From contig NZ_APMP01000001.1 of NCBI RefSeq assembly GCF_000372645.1, positions 1-64,000 of the forward strand: DNA of 64,000 nt, in the 5' to 3' direction. The position numbers and the translations under genes are program-made. This document shows positions 1 through 8,251 of the stretch, piece by piece (position 1 is the stretch's first letter; each line of letters begins with the position of its first letter). Source of the stretch: Caulobacter vibrioides OR37 (GTDB lineage: Bacteria; Pseudomonadota; Alphaproteobacteria; Caulobacterales; Caulobacteraceae). Under the pieces are notes generated by a model. It saw only the letters and a program-made list of their open reading frames with translations. It was not told where the DNA came from and made no database searches.

Positions 1-102
1 AACTTGACGGGCGGCCAATATCAGGTCGCTGTCGGCGCGTCCTCGGCCGACCTGACCCTGAAAGGCGGCGCCAAGGTCGCGCCGCGCGCGCTGAAGCCAT
101 AA
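1..102 (+). CDS. C-terminal fragment of a GH3 family beta-glucosidase
   Basis: The frame is open from the window edge to a TAA at 100-102 and encodes 33 residues. The motif GGQYQVAVGASSADLTL resembles the end of the fibronectin-III-like domain that closes many glycoside hydrolase family 3 beta-glucosidases, where a VGxSSxD motif is usual. The catalytic part lies outside the window, so the substrate cannot be judged. An esterase gene follows 13 bp later on the same strand, suggesting cotranscription. Confidence 0.6.
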   Translation, partial: NLTGGQYQVAVGASSADLTLKGGAKVAPRALKP

Positions 103-115
103 CGGAAGGAACGTC

Positions 116-1678
116 ATGACCCTTCGTATCGCCGCCCTGGCGGCTGTCACGAGCCTGGGCGCCACCCAGGTTCTGGCGGCCGATCCGACCGTTCCGACCA
201 CCTTTGGCCCCGTGGTGGGCGCCGCCGCCGAAGGCGTGGCCGCCTTCAAGGGCGTGCCCTTCGCCGCTCCGCCGATCGGCGCGCTCCGCTGGCGCGCGCC
301 CCAGCCGCCGAAAGCCTGGACCGCGCCGCGCGACGCCAAGGCCTATGGACCCGACTGTATGCAGAACCCGTTCCCCGGCGACGCCGCCCCCCTGGGCGTC
401 AAGCCGGCCGAGGACTGCCTCTACGCCAATGTCTGGACGCCGGAAGCGGCCTTGAAGGACAAGGTCAAGCGGCCGGTCATGGTCTGGATTTATGGCGGCG
501 GCTTCGTCAACGGCGGCAGCTCGCCCGCCGTCTATAGCGGCGATCGCTTCGCCCGCGACGGCGTTGTGCTGGTCAGCTTCAACTATCGGGTCGGCCGCTT
601 CGGCTTCTTCGCCCACCCGGCTCTGACGGCGGCCAAGGCGGACGGCGGACTGCTGGGCAACTATGGCCTGATGGACCAGATCGCGGCGCTGAAATGGGTG
701 CGCGACAACATCGCGGCCTTCGGGGGCGATCCGAACAACGTGACGGTCTTCGGGGAGTCGGCGGGCGGCATGTCCGTTCACGCCCTGCTGACGGCGCCCC
801 AGGCCAAGGGACTGTTCAACAAGGCGATCATCGAGTCGGGCGGCGGTCGTCCGCGGCTCTTGCCGGCCCTGCCGCTGACCGCGCCGCCCGGCGCGCGCTC
901 GGCCGAGGCGGCTGGCCTGGCCTTCGCGGCCAAGGCTGGCGTATCCGGCGCCGACGCGGCGGCGCTGGACGCCTTGCGCGCCCTGCCGGCCGACACGGTG
1001 GTGGACGGCCTCAACATGGCCACCTCGGGCACGCCCACCTGGGGCGGCGGCCCGATGCTGGACGGCAAGATGCTGACCCGCGAGACGCTGGAGGCCTACA
1101 AGGCCGGCGCCTGGAGCAAGATGCCGGTCATGGTCGGCGCGACCAGCGCCGACGGCTTCTTCTTCGGCGGCAGCCGCGACCAGGTCTTCGCCCCGTTCGG
1201 CGCGCGCCGCGCCGAGGCCGAGGCTCTGTACGACCCCAAGGGCGACGGCGACATCAAGGTCTATGGTTGGGCGGCGGCGGGCGACCGCATGTTCATCGAA
1301 CCCGCCCGCGCCGTGGCCAAGACCCTGTCGGCCCAGGGCGCGCCAGTCTATCAGTTCCGCTTCTCGTATGTGGCCGAGAGCCTGCGCGGGCAGTGGTGGG
1401 GCGCGCCGCACGCCACCGAGATCCCGTTCGTGTTCGACACGGTCGACGCGCGCTACGGCGCGGCCCTAACCCCCGCCGACGCGGCGGCCGCCAAGGCGGC
1501 GCACGCCTACTGGATCGGCTTCGCCAAGACGGGCGTTCCGGCCATGTCCGGCGGCCCGGCCTGGCCGCGCTATGAGGCCGCCTCGGACAGGATCATGGAC
1601 TTCTCCTGGCAGGGACCCAAGGTCGTCGCCGACCCGCTGAAGGCCCGTCTGGACCTCGTCGAGGCCACGACCCCATGA
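116..1678 (+). CDS. Secreted type-B carboxylesterase
   Basis: A 520-residue alpha/beta-hydrolase of the carboxylesterase type B family, expected to cleave carboxylic esters in the periplasm or outside the cell. Residues 1-22 form a signal peptide ending in VLAA. The nucleophile elbow GESAGG places the catalytic serine at residue 215, and HATEIPFVF supplies the catalytic histidine near residue 432. Length fits the family. ATG follows GGAAGG at good spacing. It is directly downstream of a GH3 glycosidase end, so the pair may act on ester-decorated plant material. The stop codon overlaps the next start by four bases (ATGA). Confidence 0.9.
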   Translation: MTLRIAALAAVTSLGATQVLAADPTVPTTFGPVVGAAAEGVAAFKGVPFAAPPIGALRWRAPQPPKAWTAPRDAKAYGPDCMQNPFPGDAAPLGVKPAEDCLYANVWTPEAALKDKVKRPVMVWIYGGGFVNGGSSPAVYSGDRFARDGVVLVSFNYRVGRFGFFAHPALTAAKADGGLLGNYGLMDQIAALKWVRDNIAAFGGDPNNVTVFGESAGGMSVHALLTAPQAKGLFNKAIIESGGGRPRLLPALPLTAPPGARSAEAAGLAFAAKAGVSGADAAALDALRALPADTVVDGLNMATSGTPTWGGGPMLDGKMLTRETLEAYKAGAWSKMPVMVGATSADGFFFGGSRDQVFAPFGARRAEAEALYDPKGDGDIKVYGWAAAGDRMFIEPARAVAKTLSAQGAPVYQFRFSYVAESLRGQWWGAPHATEIPFVFDTVDARYGAALTPADAAAAKAAHAYWIGFAKTGVPAMSGGPAWPRYEAASDRIMDFSWQGPKVVADPLKARLDLVEATTP

Positions 1679-1893
1679 CGATGATCATCGTCGACTCCGA
1701 CCAGGTCCGTCGCCTGCGGAGCTTGCTGCCGGCGATCACCAAGGCGCATCTGCAAGGCACGCTGGGCATCAGCGAGACCACGTGGGTGCGTCTGCGGGAC
1801 AAGCGTCCGATCCGGCGCTCGACCTACGACCGGTTGATGCGCCGCTTCGCCGCCCTGACCAAAAGCCTGTCCGCTTCAAATGGACTCATTTGA
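1675..1893 (+). CDS. Small HTH-like hypothetical protein
   Basis: A 72-residue basic protein whose start overlaps the esterase stop (ATGA), implying translational coupling. The middle, LQGTLGISETTWVRLRDKRP, reads like the two helices of a Cro/XRE-type helix-turn-helix. Its last eight or so codons and its TGA lie inside the first half of a dispersed palindromic repeat, so the repeat has supplied the C-terminus. I do not recognise a family. It could be a small regulator of the esterase or a neutral short reading frame. Confidence 0.5.
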   Translation: MTMIIVDSDQVRRLRSLLPAITKAHLQGTLGISETTWVRLRDKRPIRRSTYDRLMRRFAALTKSLSASNGLI

Positions 1894-1971
1894 GCGGACA
1901 AACAGGCTATCGATTTAAATGTTTAGAGCGCGTTCGGCTTAACCGCTCACGCTTAAGCCGAACGCGCTCTC
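1864..1971. repeat. Composite palindromic element, copy 1 (modules A+B)
   Basis: Module A (1864-1908) is an imperfect palindrome beginning AGCCTGTCCGCTTC and ending ACAGGCT. After a short AT-rich spacer, module B (1925-1970) is a perfect 18-bp inverted repeat, AGAGCGCGTTCGGCTTAA, around the 10-base loop CCGCTCACGC. The same A-spacer-B order recurs at 47437-47549, and B alone at 29488-29541. The element sits between convergent genes and could form a strong hairpin in RNA from either side. Confidence 0.85.
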
Positions 1972-1985
1972 GGCCGCAGCCGGCT

Positions 1986-3137
1986 TTAACGCGAACGTCC
2001 GCGCGCGGACACCGGCCACAGCGCCACCAGGGTGTCGCCCTCGACGACGTGGTAGGTGTCGTAGAGGTTCACCGTCGGGTCGCAGTGCGGCGCGCGCAAG
2101 GTGACGCGCTCGCCGAGAGCGGGGGGCGTCTGGCCCGGGGGCGGCAGGATCGCCCCATGCTCGTCGCCCATGAAGAAGTAACGCGAGCCCTCCGGCGCGC
2201 CGCCGACCACCTTGGGCGGGTCGGCGTCGGTCGACAGGGCCTTGTAGCCGGCGTCCACCGTGGCCAGAGCCGGCGTATTGGCGCTCACGACCCGGGCCTC
2301 GACGAACAACGACGGCTCGTAGGGGCTCTGGTCCGGGCCCGCGCCGGCGATGTCGCAGACCAGGTACTGGTCGTCCATGAACACGTAGGAGCCGACCTGT
2401 AACTCGGTGAAGAGGCCTAGCTCGGCGTCGATGCGGTGGGATCCGGTGCCCGAGCCGGTGACGATCGGCGGCGGGGCGCCGGCCGCGCTCAAGGCCTCGA
2501 CCACCGAGCGGATATAGGCGCCGCGCTCCTCCACCGCGCCCTTGCGGTCGGCGAAGCCTTCGATGTGCTGCTGCATCCCGCAATAGCACTGCAAGCCGGC
2601 ATAGAGCAGGCTCGGCTGGGACTGGATGGCCTTCAGCAGGTCGATGGCGGCGTCCGGAGAGCTGACGCCCGTGCGATGAATGCCGGGATCGAGGTCGATG
2701 ACCACCTTCAGCGATTTGCCGCCGCCGCTGGCCGCTTCGCCTAGGGCCGCGACATTGGCGGGATGGTCGACGACGACCATCAGGTCGGTGGTCGCCGCGT
2801 TCAACGCGACCAGTCGGGCGATGGCGGGGGGCGACACCACCGGCGAGGTGATCAGGAGGCCGCTCGTGATCCCGCCCTCCGCGAGGGCCTCGGCCTCGCC
2901 GAGCTTGGCGCAGCAGAAGCCCACGGCGCCGGCGGCCCGCTGCAGCTTGGCGATGTCCACGCTTTTGTGGGTCTTGGCATGGGGGCGAAGCTTGATCCCC
3001 TTCTCGGCGGCGAAGGCGGCCATGCGCGCGATATTGCGCTCCAGGGCGGCGCGATCGACCACCAGCACGGGCGTGTTGAGCGCGTCGCGCGAGCCGGGAA
3101 CGCCGATCAGGCCGGCGTGGAGGTCTTGGTCGGTCAT
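1986..3137 (-). CDS. PLP-dependent D-threonine aldolase-like (DSD1 family) enzyme
   Basis: A 383-residue fold-III PLP enzyme with an alanine-racemase-type N-terminal barrel, of the family containing low-specificity D-threonine aldolases and D-serine dehydratases. RPHAKTHK gives the PLP lysine (Lys55), and the C-terminal HCDPTVNLYD motif supplies the histidine and aspartate that bind the metal in D-threonine aldolases. A GTG lies one codon upstream, but GAGGAA is better spaced for the ATG used here. The gene starts about 10 bp after the flavin oxidase stop, so the two form an operon. The exact substrate (D-threonine, D-phenylserine or D-serine type) cannot be read from sequence. Confidence 0.8.
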   Translation of the reverse strand: MTDQDLHAGLIGVPGSRDALNTPVLVVDRAALERNIARMAAFAAEKGIKLRPHAKTHKSVDIAKLQRAAGAVGFCCAKLGEAEALAEGGITSGLLITSPVVSPPAIARLVALNAATTDLMVVVDHPANVAALGEAASGGGKSLKVVIDLDPGIHRTGVSSPDAAIDLLKAIQSQPSLLYAGLQCYCGMQQHIEGFADRKGAVEERGAYIRSVVEALSAAGAPPPIVTGSGTGSHRIDAELGLFTELQVGSYVFMDDQYLVCDIAGAGPDQSPYEPSLFVEARVVSANTPALATVDAGYKALSTDADPPKVVGGAPEGSRYFFMGDEHGAILPPPGQTPPALGERVTLRAPHCDPTVNLYDTYHVVEGDTLVALWPVSARGRSR

Positions 3138-3147
3138 CACGCTTCCT

Positions 3148-4422
3148 CTAAAGCCCGAAAAGCTGGGTCAGGTGAGTATTGGCGAACTTGGCCGTCGGAT
3201 CCCAGGCCTGGCGGACCCGCAGGAAGTCGCCGACGCGCGGATAGAGGCGATGGACGTCGTCAGCGGTCAGGGTGTGGCGCTTGGCCCAATGCGGACGGCC
3301 GCCGCCGTCGCGCATCACCGCCTCGATCTCCGCGAACGCCGGCCGCCAAGGCATCTTGGCGTACTGGTGCAGCGAGACCGAGGCGCCGGGACCCGCGTTG
3401 AAGGGGCTCATCCAGATATCGTCGCCCGCGACCAGTCGGAACTCCAGCGGAAAGGTGATCGGCAAGCGGCGCTTGCGGATATGGGCGATAGCCGCCTTCA
3501 GGGTCGGGACGCCCCAGGCGCGGGGCAGTTCGTATTCCATCTCCTCGAAACGGATGTTCCGCTCGGCCGGGAAGATCTCGTAGGCGGGGCCGACACGACG
3601 AGTGGCCTTGCCCATGGTGCGCATGACCAGTCTCTGCAGCGCCGGGGTCAGCGCCGGGAGGGCGGCGCAGAGGTCGCAGATCGCGCGGAAGGCGCCTTCG
3701 GACTCGTCGCCGATCTCCCTGGCCGCGCGGCCCGTTTCGGTTGGCGCGATCGGGTGCAGGGACTTCAGGATTACATCGTCCGAATAGGGAAAGACGAAGA
3801 ACTCCATATGTCGCGTGGCCGCGCTCAGCTCGTCCATGCGCTCGGCAACCTCCGCCAGCGGTCGGCGCTCGATACGTTCTTCCAGGTGATAGGCGGGGGC
3901 GACCTGGATCCGGATGGCGACGGCCACCCCCAGCAGACCCAGCGACAGCCTTTGGGCCTCGTGGAGGTCCGGATTCAGGTCCGGGCCGCATTCGACGAGC
4001 CGCCCGTCGGCGGTCATCAGGCGAAAGCCGAGGACCTGGGTCGACAGGCTGCCCAGCGCCGCGCCGGTGCCGTGGGTGCCGGTCGAGACGGCCCCGGCCA
4101 GGGACTGCGGATTGACGTCGCCCTGATTGATCAGCGACAGGCCCTCGGTCCAGAGGGCCGCCGTGAGCCGCTTGAGGCTCCATCCGGCCGGCGCCCACAC
4201 GGTCTTGCGATCGGGCGCGATCTCGACGGCGCCTTCATAGTCGGAGAGGTTCAGCAGCAGGTCGCCGGTCTCGCAGAGCGGCATGAACGAGTGACCCGCG
4301 CCGACCACCCGGACCTTACGCGCCTGGGTCACCAGGGCCGCCAGTTCCGCGGCCGTGCGCGGCTTGGCCAGCTGGCGCGGCGAGGCCGCGACGCTGCCCG
4401 ACCAGTTGCTCCACCCCGTCAT
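3148..4422 (-). CDS. FAD-dependent sugar-lactone oxidase family protein (ALO type)
   Basis: A 424-residue flavoprotein with an N-terminal FAD_binding_4 domain (VRVVGAGHSF; His44 is at the covalent-FAD position) and a C-terminal D-arabinono-1,4-lactone oxidase domain ending FANTHLTQLFGL. GDVNPQSLAGAVSTGTHGTG is the typical second FAD segment. The family oxidises sugar lactones or alditols with oxygen. No signal peptide is seen, so it is probably cytoplasmic. ATG follows GGGGAGACGAGG. A TAGTTATAGCTA palindrome 35 bp upstream suggests control by the adjacent TetR protein. Confidence 0.8.
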   Translation of the reverse strand: MTGWSNWSGSVAASPRQLAKPRTAAELAALVTQARKVRVVGAGHSFMPLCETGDLLLNLSDYEGAVEIAPDRKTVWAPAGWSLKRLTAALWTEGLSLINQGDVNPQSLAGAVSTGTHGTGAALGSLSTQVLGFRLMTADGRLVECGPDLNPDLHEAQRLSLGLLGVAVAIRIQVAPAYHLEERIERRPLAEVAERMDELSAATRHMEFFVFPYSDDVILKSLHPIAPTETGRAAREIGDESEGAFRAICDLCAALPALTPALQRLVMRTMGKATRRVGPAYEIFPAERNIRFEEMEYELPRAWGVPTLKAAIAHIRKRRLPITFPLEFRLVAGDDIWMSPFNAGPGASVSLHQYAKMPWRPAFAEIEAVMRDGGGRPHWAKRHTLTADDVHRLYPRVGDFLRVRQAWDPTAKFANTHLTQLFGL

Positions 4423-4456
4423 CCTCGTCTCCCCGTACCTGTTTGGCAGGTATGAT

Positions 4457-4468
4457 AGTTATAGCTAC
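4457..4468. promoter_or_regulatory. Candidate TetR operator, site 1
   Basis: The sequence TAGTTATAGCTA lies in the 48-bp gap between the tetR stop and the oxidase start, where the oxidase promoter must be if the gene has its own. It differs by one base from the perfect palindrome TAGTTATAACTA at 5278-5289 upstream of tetR. Recurrence on both sides of a regulator gene fits autoregulation plus target control. Confidence 0.5.
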
Positions 4469-4470
4469 TA

Positions 4471-5166
4471 TTATGGCAAGGCGTCGCTCCAAGGGCTTAG
4501 GGATGGATCGTCGAACGTGTCGAAATAGCGCTCGAACAGCAGGCAGACCTCGCGGCTCAGGGCGCGCGCGTCCTGGTCGGGTTCCTCGACGGCCATTTCC
4601 GCCGCTGAATAGATGAGCTCGACCATCATCTTCATCGCCAGGCGGACGCGGGCGTCCGGCGCGCGCGGATAACGTTGCTTGAGAACCTCGGCGAACCGAC
4701 TGGCGACGCTGTCGCGCGAGGCGACGCGAAGCGCCTGCAACATGGGCACCGCGCGCAGGGCTCGGCCGATCGACGCGCCGCCCGGGAACCGCCGGGTCAT
4801 CTCGATCATCTCGACCAGCATGGCGGCGTTCTTCTCGATCCGCTCGGCGGCGGTCGCGCCGTTCATGCCCCCGGCGTCGAGCCAGGCGAAGACCATGTCG
4901 TCCTGAGCCTTCATCAAGCGATCGCCCAACTCCTTCAGGATGGCGTGCTTGTTGGGGAAGTAGCGATAGAGCGCCGGCGGGGTCAGGCCGGCGCGCTTGC
5001 AGACCGCGTTGGTCGTCAGCTGTTCGAAGCCCATCTCGCGCAGCATCTCGCCCGCGGTCGCCAGAACCACCTCATAGGTGTCCTGACCTCGGGCCTGGGT
5101 CGGCCGCAACTTGGCGTCCAGGGCGATGTCGGGGGCGGCGGTCGGTCTGGCCATCGCCTTCGGCAT
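4471..5166 (-). CDS. TetR/AcrR family transcriptional regulator
   Basis: A 231-residue regulator. Residues of about 28-75 form the TetR DNA-binding domain, with the helix-turn-helix TTNAVCKRAGLTPPALYRYF and the usual FPNKHAIL that follows. The remaining helices form the ligand-binding and dimerisation domain. ATG follows GAGGAGAAACGCC. It is upstream of, and cotranscribable with, the flavin oxidase and aldolase-like genes, and divergent from a CoA ligase. TAGTTATA(A/G)CTA palindromes on both sides are the likely operators. The ligand is unknown. Confidence 0.88.
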   Translation of the reverse strand: MPKAMARPTAAPDIALDAKLRPTQARGQDTYEVVLATAGEMLREMGFEQLTTNAVCKRAGLTPPALYRYFPNKHAILKELGDRLMKAQDDMVFAWLDAGGMNGATAAERIEKNAAMLVEMIEMTRRFPGGASIGRALRAVPMLQALRVASRDSVASRFAEVLKQRYPRAPDARVRLAMKMMVELIYSAAEMAVEEPDQDARALSREVCLLFERYFDTFDDPSLSPWSDALP

Positions 5167-5277
5167 GGCGTTTCTCCTCGAAGTCGGCCTGGACCGGGAG
5201 CGCCAGCGCGGCCCGGCGACGTGGCGGCGCGGGATGGTAAGTCTCGGAGGCGCCCTTTCGTGACGGCTTCCAAGTCG

Positions 5278-5289
5278 TAGTTATAACTA
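5278..5289. promoter_or_regulatory. Candidate TetR operator, site 2
   Basis: A perfect 12-bp palindrome, TAGTTATAACTA, in the 286-bp divergent region between tetR and the CoA ligase gene, about 110 bp upstream of the tetR start. It matches 4457-4468 at 11 of 12 positions. It could serve either divergent gene. Confidence 0.5.
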
Positions 5290-5376
5290 TCGTTGTGGGC
5301 GAGGCTTCGTCTAGCGGTTCGTCCCGTCCGGAGGCGTGGGGCGATGGCCGATTTGAATTGCGCGGCCGGCGACATG

Positions 5377-5389
5377 CTTTCATAACGAT
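5377..5389. promoter_or_regulatory. Island dyad site a
   Basis: CTTTCATAACGAT, followed by ACTTACC, lies 63 bp upstream of the CoA ligase start. It is a diverged member of the CTTGCATAACAAG dyad family seen upstream of most transcription units from 5 to 23 kb. This copy keeps the CATAAC core but its two arms are weaker. Confidence 0.4.
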
Positions 5390-5452
5390 ACTTACCATTC
5401 GGCGCGCGGCTGGCGCGGATGGGTAAGAACAAAGCCGCCAGGGAGGATCGTC

Positions 5453-7138
5453 TTGCGTCCGAGTCCAGACGAGCGGATCGCCGCCTATCGCGAACGGGGT
5501 TGGTGGCGTGGGGTCACGGTGGATGATCTCTTTCGCCGCGCCGTTGCCGCGCGGGGCGGCGCGGAAGCTTTGGTCGATGCGCCCAACCGCGCGGCGCTGG
5601 TGGGCTCGCCGCCGCGTCGCCTGAGCTTTTCGCAAGTCGACGCCGAGGTCGACGCCCTTTGCGCGGTGCTAGCGGGGCACGGCGTTGGCCGGGGCGACGT
5701 GGTCGCGACCCAGCTGCCCAATCTGGCGGAGGGCGTCATCGCCTTCCTGGCGTGCGCGCGCATGGGCGCGATCCTCAGTCCGATCGCCATGACCTATCGC
5801 GAGCACGAGCTGGGCCAGATCCTGCCCAGCCTCGACGCCAAGGCGCTGATCACGGTGGGCGACTTCCACGGCTACGACCACGCGGCGATGCTCGTCCGGT
5901 TGGTCGGCGCCGGCGTCACGCGCGCCAAGGTCTTCACCTTGGACGTCAAGGCGCCCGAGGGCGCGTTGTCGCTGCCGAGCCTGATGGCCGCCGCCGGCGG
6001 CTTCGACGCCCCGTCCGATCTGGACGCCGCCGAGGCGCTGACAATTTGCTGGACCTCGGGCACCGAGGCCATGCCCAAGGGCGTGCCCCGACATCACGAT
6101 CATTGGGTCGTCAATGGCGAGGCGCTCGTCGAGGCCGCGGAGCTGGGGGAGGGGGATACGATCCTGAACCCGTTCCCCCTGATCAACATCGCCGCCATCG
6201 GCGGGATGGTGATGCCCTGGATCCTCTGCCAGGGCCGGCTGGTTCAACACCATCCGTTCGATCTGCCCGTCTTCCTGGAGCAGATGGAGACCGAGCGCGT
6301 CGTCTATTCCGTCGCGCCGCCCGCCGTGCTGACCATGCTGTTGAGGAACGAGGACCTGCTGGCCGGACGGGATCTGTCGGCGCTGCGCTGCATGGGCTCG
6401 GGCTCGGCGCCCCTGTCGCCTTGGATGGTGCGGCGCTGGCAGGAGGCGTTCGGCGTCACGATCATGAACGTTTTCGGCTCGAACGAGGGATGCTCGCTGT
6501 TTTCGACGGGAGCCGCCATTCCCGATCCGGAGCAGCGGGCGCGCTATTTCCCGAGGTTCGGGGCGGAGGGGCTCGAATGGCCGAACGCCTTCGCCCGGAA
6601 GATCCGCACGCGCCTGGTCGACCCGGTCACGGGCGAGGAGGTTCGCGAGCCCGGACGACAGGGCGAATTGCGCATCGCCGGCGCGATGACCTTCGATGGC
6701 TACTGGAAGGCTCCGGACCTGACCCGGGCCGCGTTCGACGAGGACGGCTGGTTTCGCAGCGGCGACCTCTTCGAGATCGCGCCCGACGGGGACCGGCGCT
6801 TCTATCGCTTCGTCGGACGCAGCAAGGAAATCATCATCCGGGGCGGCGTCAATATCTCGCCGGCCGAGCTGGACGGTCTCATCGAGAGTCACGCCAAGGT
6901 GCGCGAGGCCTGCTGCGCGGCCTATCCCGACGAGCGGCTGGGCGAGCGGGTCTGCGCGATCGTCGCCCTGAAGGCGGGCGAGGCCGATCTGTCGCTGGAG
7001 GAGGTCAACGCCCACCTCCGCGCCCAGAACATCGCCACGTTCAAGCTGCCCGAAAAGCTGCGGATCGTGCCGGATCTGCCGCGCAACGCCTTGGGCAAGG
7101 TCCTGCGGCGTGATCTGGCGGGAGTCGCCGCTAGCTGA
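5453..7138 (+). CDS. AMP-dependent acyl-CoA synthetase
   Basis: A 561-residue member of the ANL superfamily that activates a carboxylic acid to its CoA thioester via an acyl-adenylate. Visible motifs are the phosphate loop SGTEAMPKGV (unusual for TSGTTGxPKG), NVFGSNEG, GWFRSGDL, the hinge GRSKEIIIRGGVNISP and the C-terminal catalytic lysine in PRNALGKVLRR. It starts at TTG 6 bp after GGGAGG; no better ATG precedes the conserved region. It is first in a rightward series of catabolic genes and divergent from tetR. Substrate is unknown; cyclohexane-carboxylate-like or medium-chain acids are common for relatives. Confidence 0.85.
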   Translation: MRPSPDERIAAYRERGWWRGVTVDDLFRRAVAARGGAEALVDAPNRAALVGSPPRRLSFSQVDAEVDALCAVLAGHGVGRGDVVATQLPNLAEGVIAFLACARMGAILSPIAMTYREHELGQILPSLDAKALITVGDFHGYDHAAMLVRLVGAGVTRAKVFTLDVKAPEGALSLPSLMAAAGGFDAPSDLDAAEALTICWTSGTEAMPKGVPRHHDHWVVNGEALVEAAELGEGDTILNPFPLINIAAIGGMVMPWILCQGRLVQHHPFDLPVFLEQMETERVVYSVAPPAVLTMLLRNEDLLAGRDLSALRCMGSGSAPLSPWMVRRWQEAFGVTIMNVFGSNEGCSLFSTGAAIPDPEQRARYFPRFGAEGLEWPNAFARKIRTRLVDPVTGEEVREPGRQGELRIAGAMTFDGYWKAPDLTRAAFDEDGWFRSGDLFEIAPDGDRRFYRFVGRSKEIIIRGGVNISPAELDGLIESHAKVREACCAAYPDERLGERVCAIVALKAGEADLSLEEVNAHLRAQNIATFKLPEKLRIVPDLPRNALGKVLRRDLAGVAAS

Positions 7139-7154
7139 ACAGTGATTATACTGA

Positions 7155-7167
7155 CTTGCATAGGCGC
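7155..7167. promoter_or_regulatory. Island dyad half-site f
   Basis: CTTGCATAGGCGC, 56 bp upstream of the first tandem-HxlR gene, matches the left arm and centre of the island dyad but lacks the right arm. It is listed as a weak possible autoregulatory half-site. Confidence 0.25.
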
Positions 7168-7223
7168 ACGCGTTCGGGCGATTTTATGGGGACCACGCGA
7201 GCGAGCGGTCGGACACCCGAAAG

Positions 7224-8168
7224 ATGCAGTCTTCGAAATTCATCCGTACCTGCTCGATCTGGCGGGCGCTGGAAGTGGTCGGCGACACGGCCGTCCTGCT
7301 GATCCTCGAGGCCAACTGGATCGGGGCGCGGCGCTTCGACGACCTGCGGGAACGCACAGGGCTGTTGCAGTCCAAGCTCAGTGATCGTCTCAAGCGCCTG
7401 GTCGCCGCGGGCGTGCTTGAGAAGGTCCGCTATGTCGACGCGCCGCCGCGTTACGAATACCGCATGACCCGCAAGGGGCTGGATCTCTACTGGCCGGCGC
7501 TGATGATGCTGCGCTGGGAGCGCCGCTGGTCCCAGCGTTCGGGTGGCCTCAGGCTCAAGCTGCGCCATCGTCTCTGCGGTCAGGTGTTCGAGCCGGTCCC
7601 GACCTGCTTGACCTGCGGCGACGAGATCGATCCGCGCGATGTCGACTGGGCCGAAGGCCCGGGCGTGGGTTGGATGGCGCCGCTCTACAGCCGCCGCCGC
7701 CAGCAGCGCAACAGCGGCGAGGCCGAGTCCAGCCTGATGGTCGACGTGGCCCAGATCACCGGGGACCGGTGGGCGGGTCTGGTGCTGCGCTCGATCTTCA
7801 CCGGGCTGCGCCGCTTCGACGAGATCCATCGCGACACCGCCATGGCCACCAATATCCTCTCCGAACGGCTGTCTTGGCTGATCGGCATCGGGGTGATCCG
7901 CCAGCATGAACTGACCGGCAAGCGCTTCGAATATCGCCTGACCGAGAAGGGCCTCGACTACTATCCGGTGCTTTTGATGCTGCTGCGCTGGGGCGACCGG
8001 TACTATGTCTCGCCCGAGGGGCCGCCGCTGATCCTACGCCACAAGTCCAACGCTCACGCGCTGGATCCGGCCGTGACCTGTTCGTGCTGTGGCCAGCCGG
8101 TGGAGCCGCACGATGTGACCTTCGAGATCCTCGAGGCGCCGGCCAAGACGCCGGAAAACGCGGCCTGA
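7224..8168 (+). CDS. Tandem HxlR-type winged-helix regulator 1
   Basis: A 314-residue protein with two HxlR-like winged-helix domains in one chain: roughly residues 10-105 (ending LMMLRWERRW) and 170-265 (ending LLMLLRWGDRYY). Each is followed by a short Cys segment, CLTCGDEIDPRDV (Cys128, Cys131) and CSCCGQPVEPHDV (Cys286, 288, 289), which may bind zinc or act as a redox switch. HxlR proteins normally have one such domain and act as dimers, so this looks like a covalent pseudo-dimer. It shares its architecture with the gene at 15192. Its position suggests control of the surrounding catabolic island. Confidence 0.82.
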   Translation: MQSSKFIRTCSIWRALEVVGDTAVLLILEANWIGARRFDDLRERTGLLQSKLSDRLKRLVAAGVLEKVRYVDAPPRYEYRMTRKGLDLYWPALMMLRWERRWSQRSGGLRLKLRHRLCGQVFEPVPTCLTCGDEIDPRDVDWAEGPGVGWMAPLYSRRRQQRNSGEAESSLMVDVAQITGDRWAGLVLRSIFTGLRRFDEIHRDTAMATNILSERLSWLIGIGVIRQHELTGKRFEYRLTEKGLDYYPVLLMLLRWGDRYYVSPEGPPLILRHKSNAHALDPAVTCSCCGQPVEPHDVTFEILEAPAKTPENAA

Positions 8169-8200
8169 CGGACGGCGAGGGAAAAATCCCGCCGAACATA

Positions 8201-8213
8201 CTTTCATAACAAG
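8201..8213. promoter_or_regulatory. Island dyad site b
   Basis: CTTTCATAACAAG, followed by ACTATCC, is 38 bp upstream of the DapB-like dehydrogenase start that opens a run of catabolic genes. It matches the dyad consensus CTTGCATAACAAG at 12 of 13 positions. Confidence 0.5.
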
Positions 8214-8251
8214 ACTATCCGGTCTAAGCTTTCTCCAACAAGGGAGGAGGC

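Noticed and set aside
1864..1971. Composite palindrome read as an insertion-sequence end or tRNA-like attachment site
   Set aside because: No transposase, target duplication or tRNA is nearby, and the same element recurs as a free intergenic unit.
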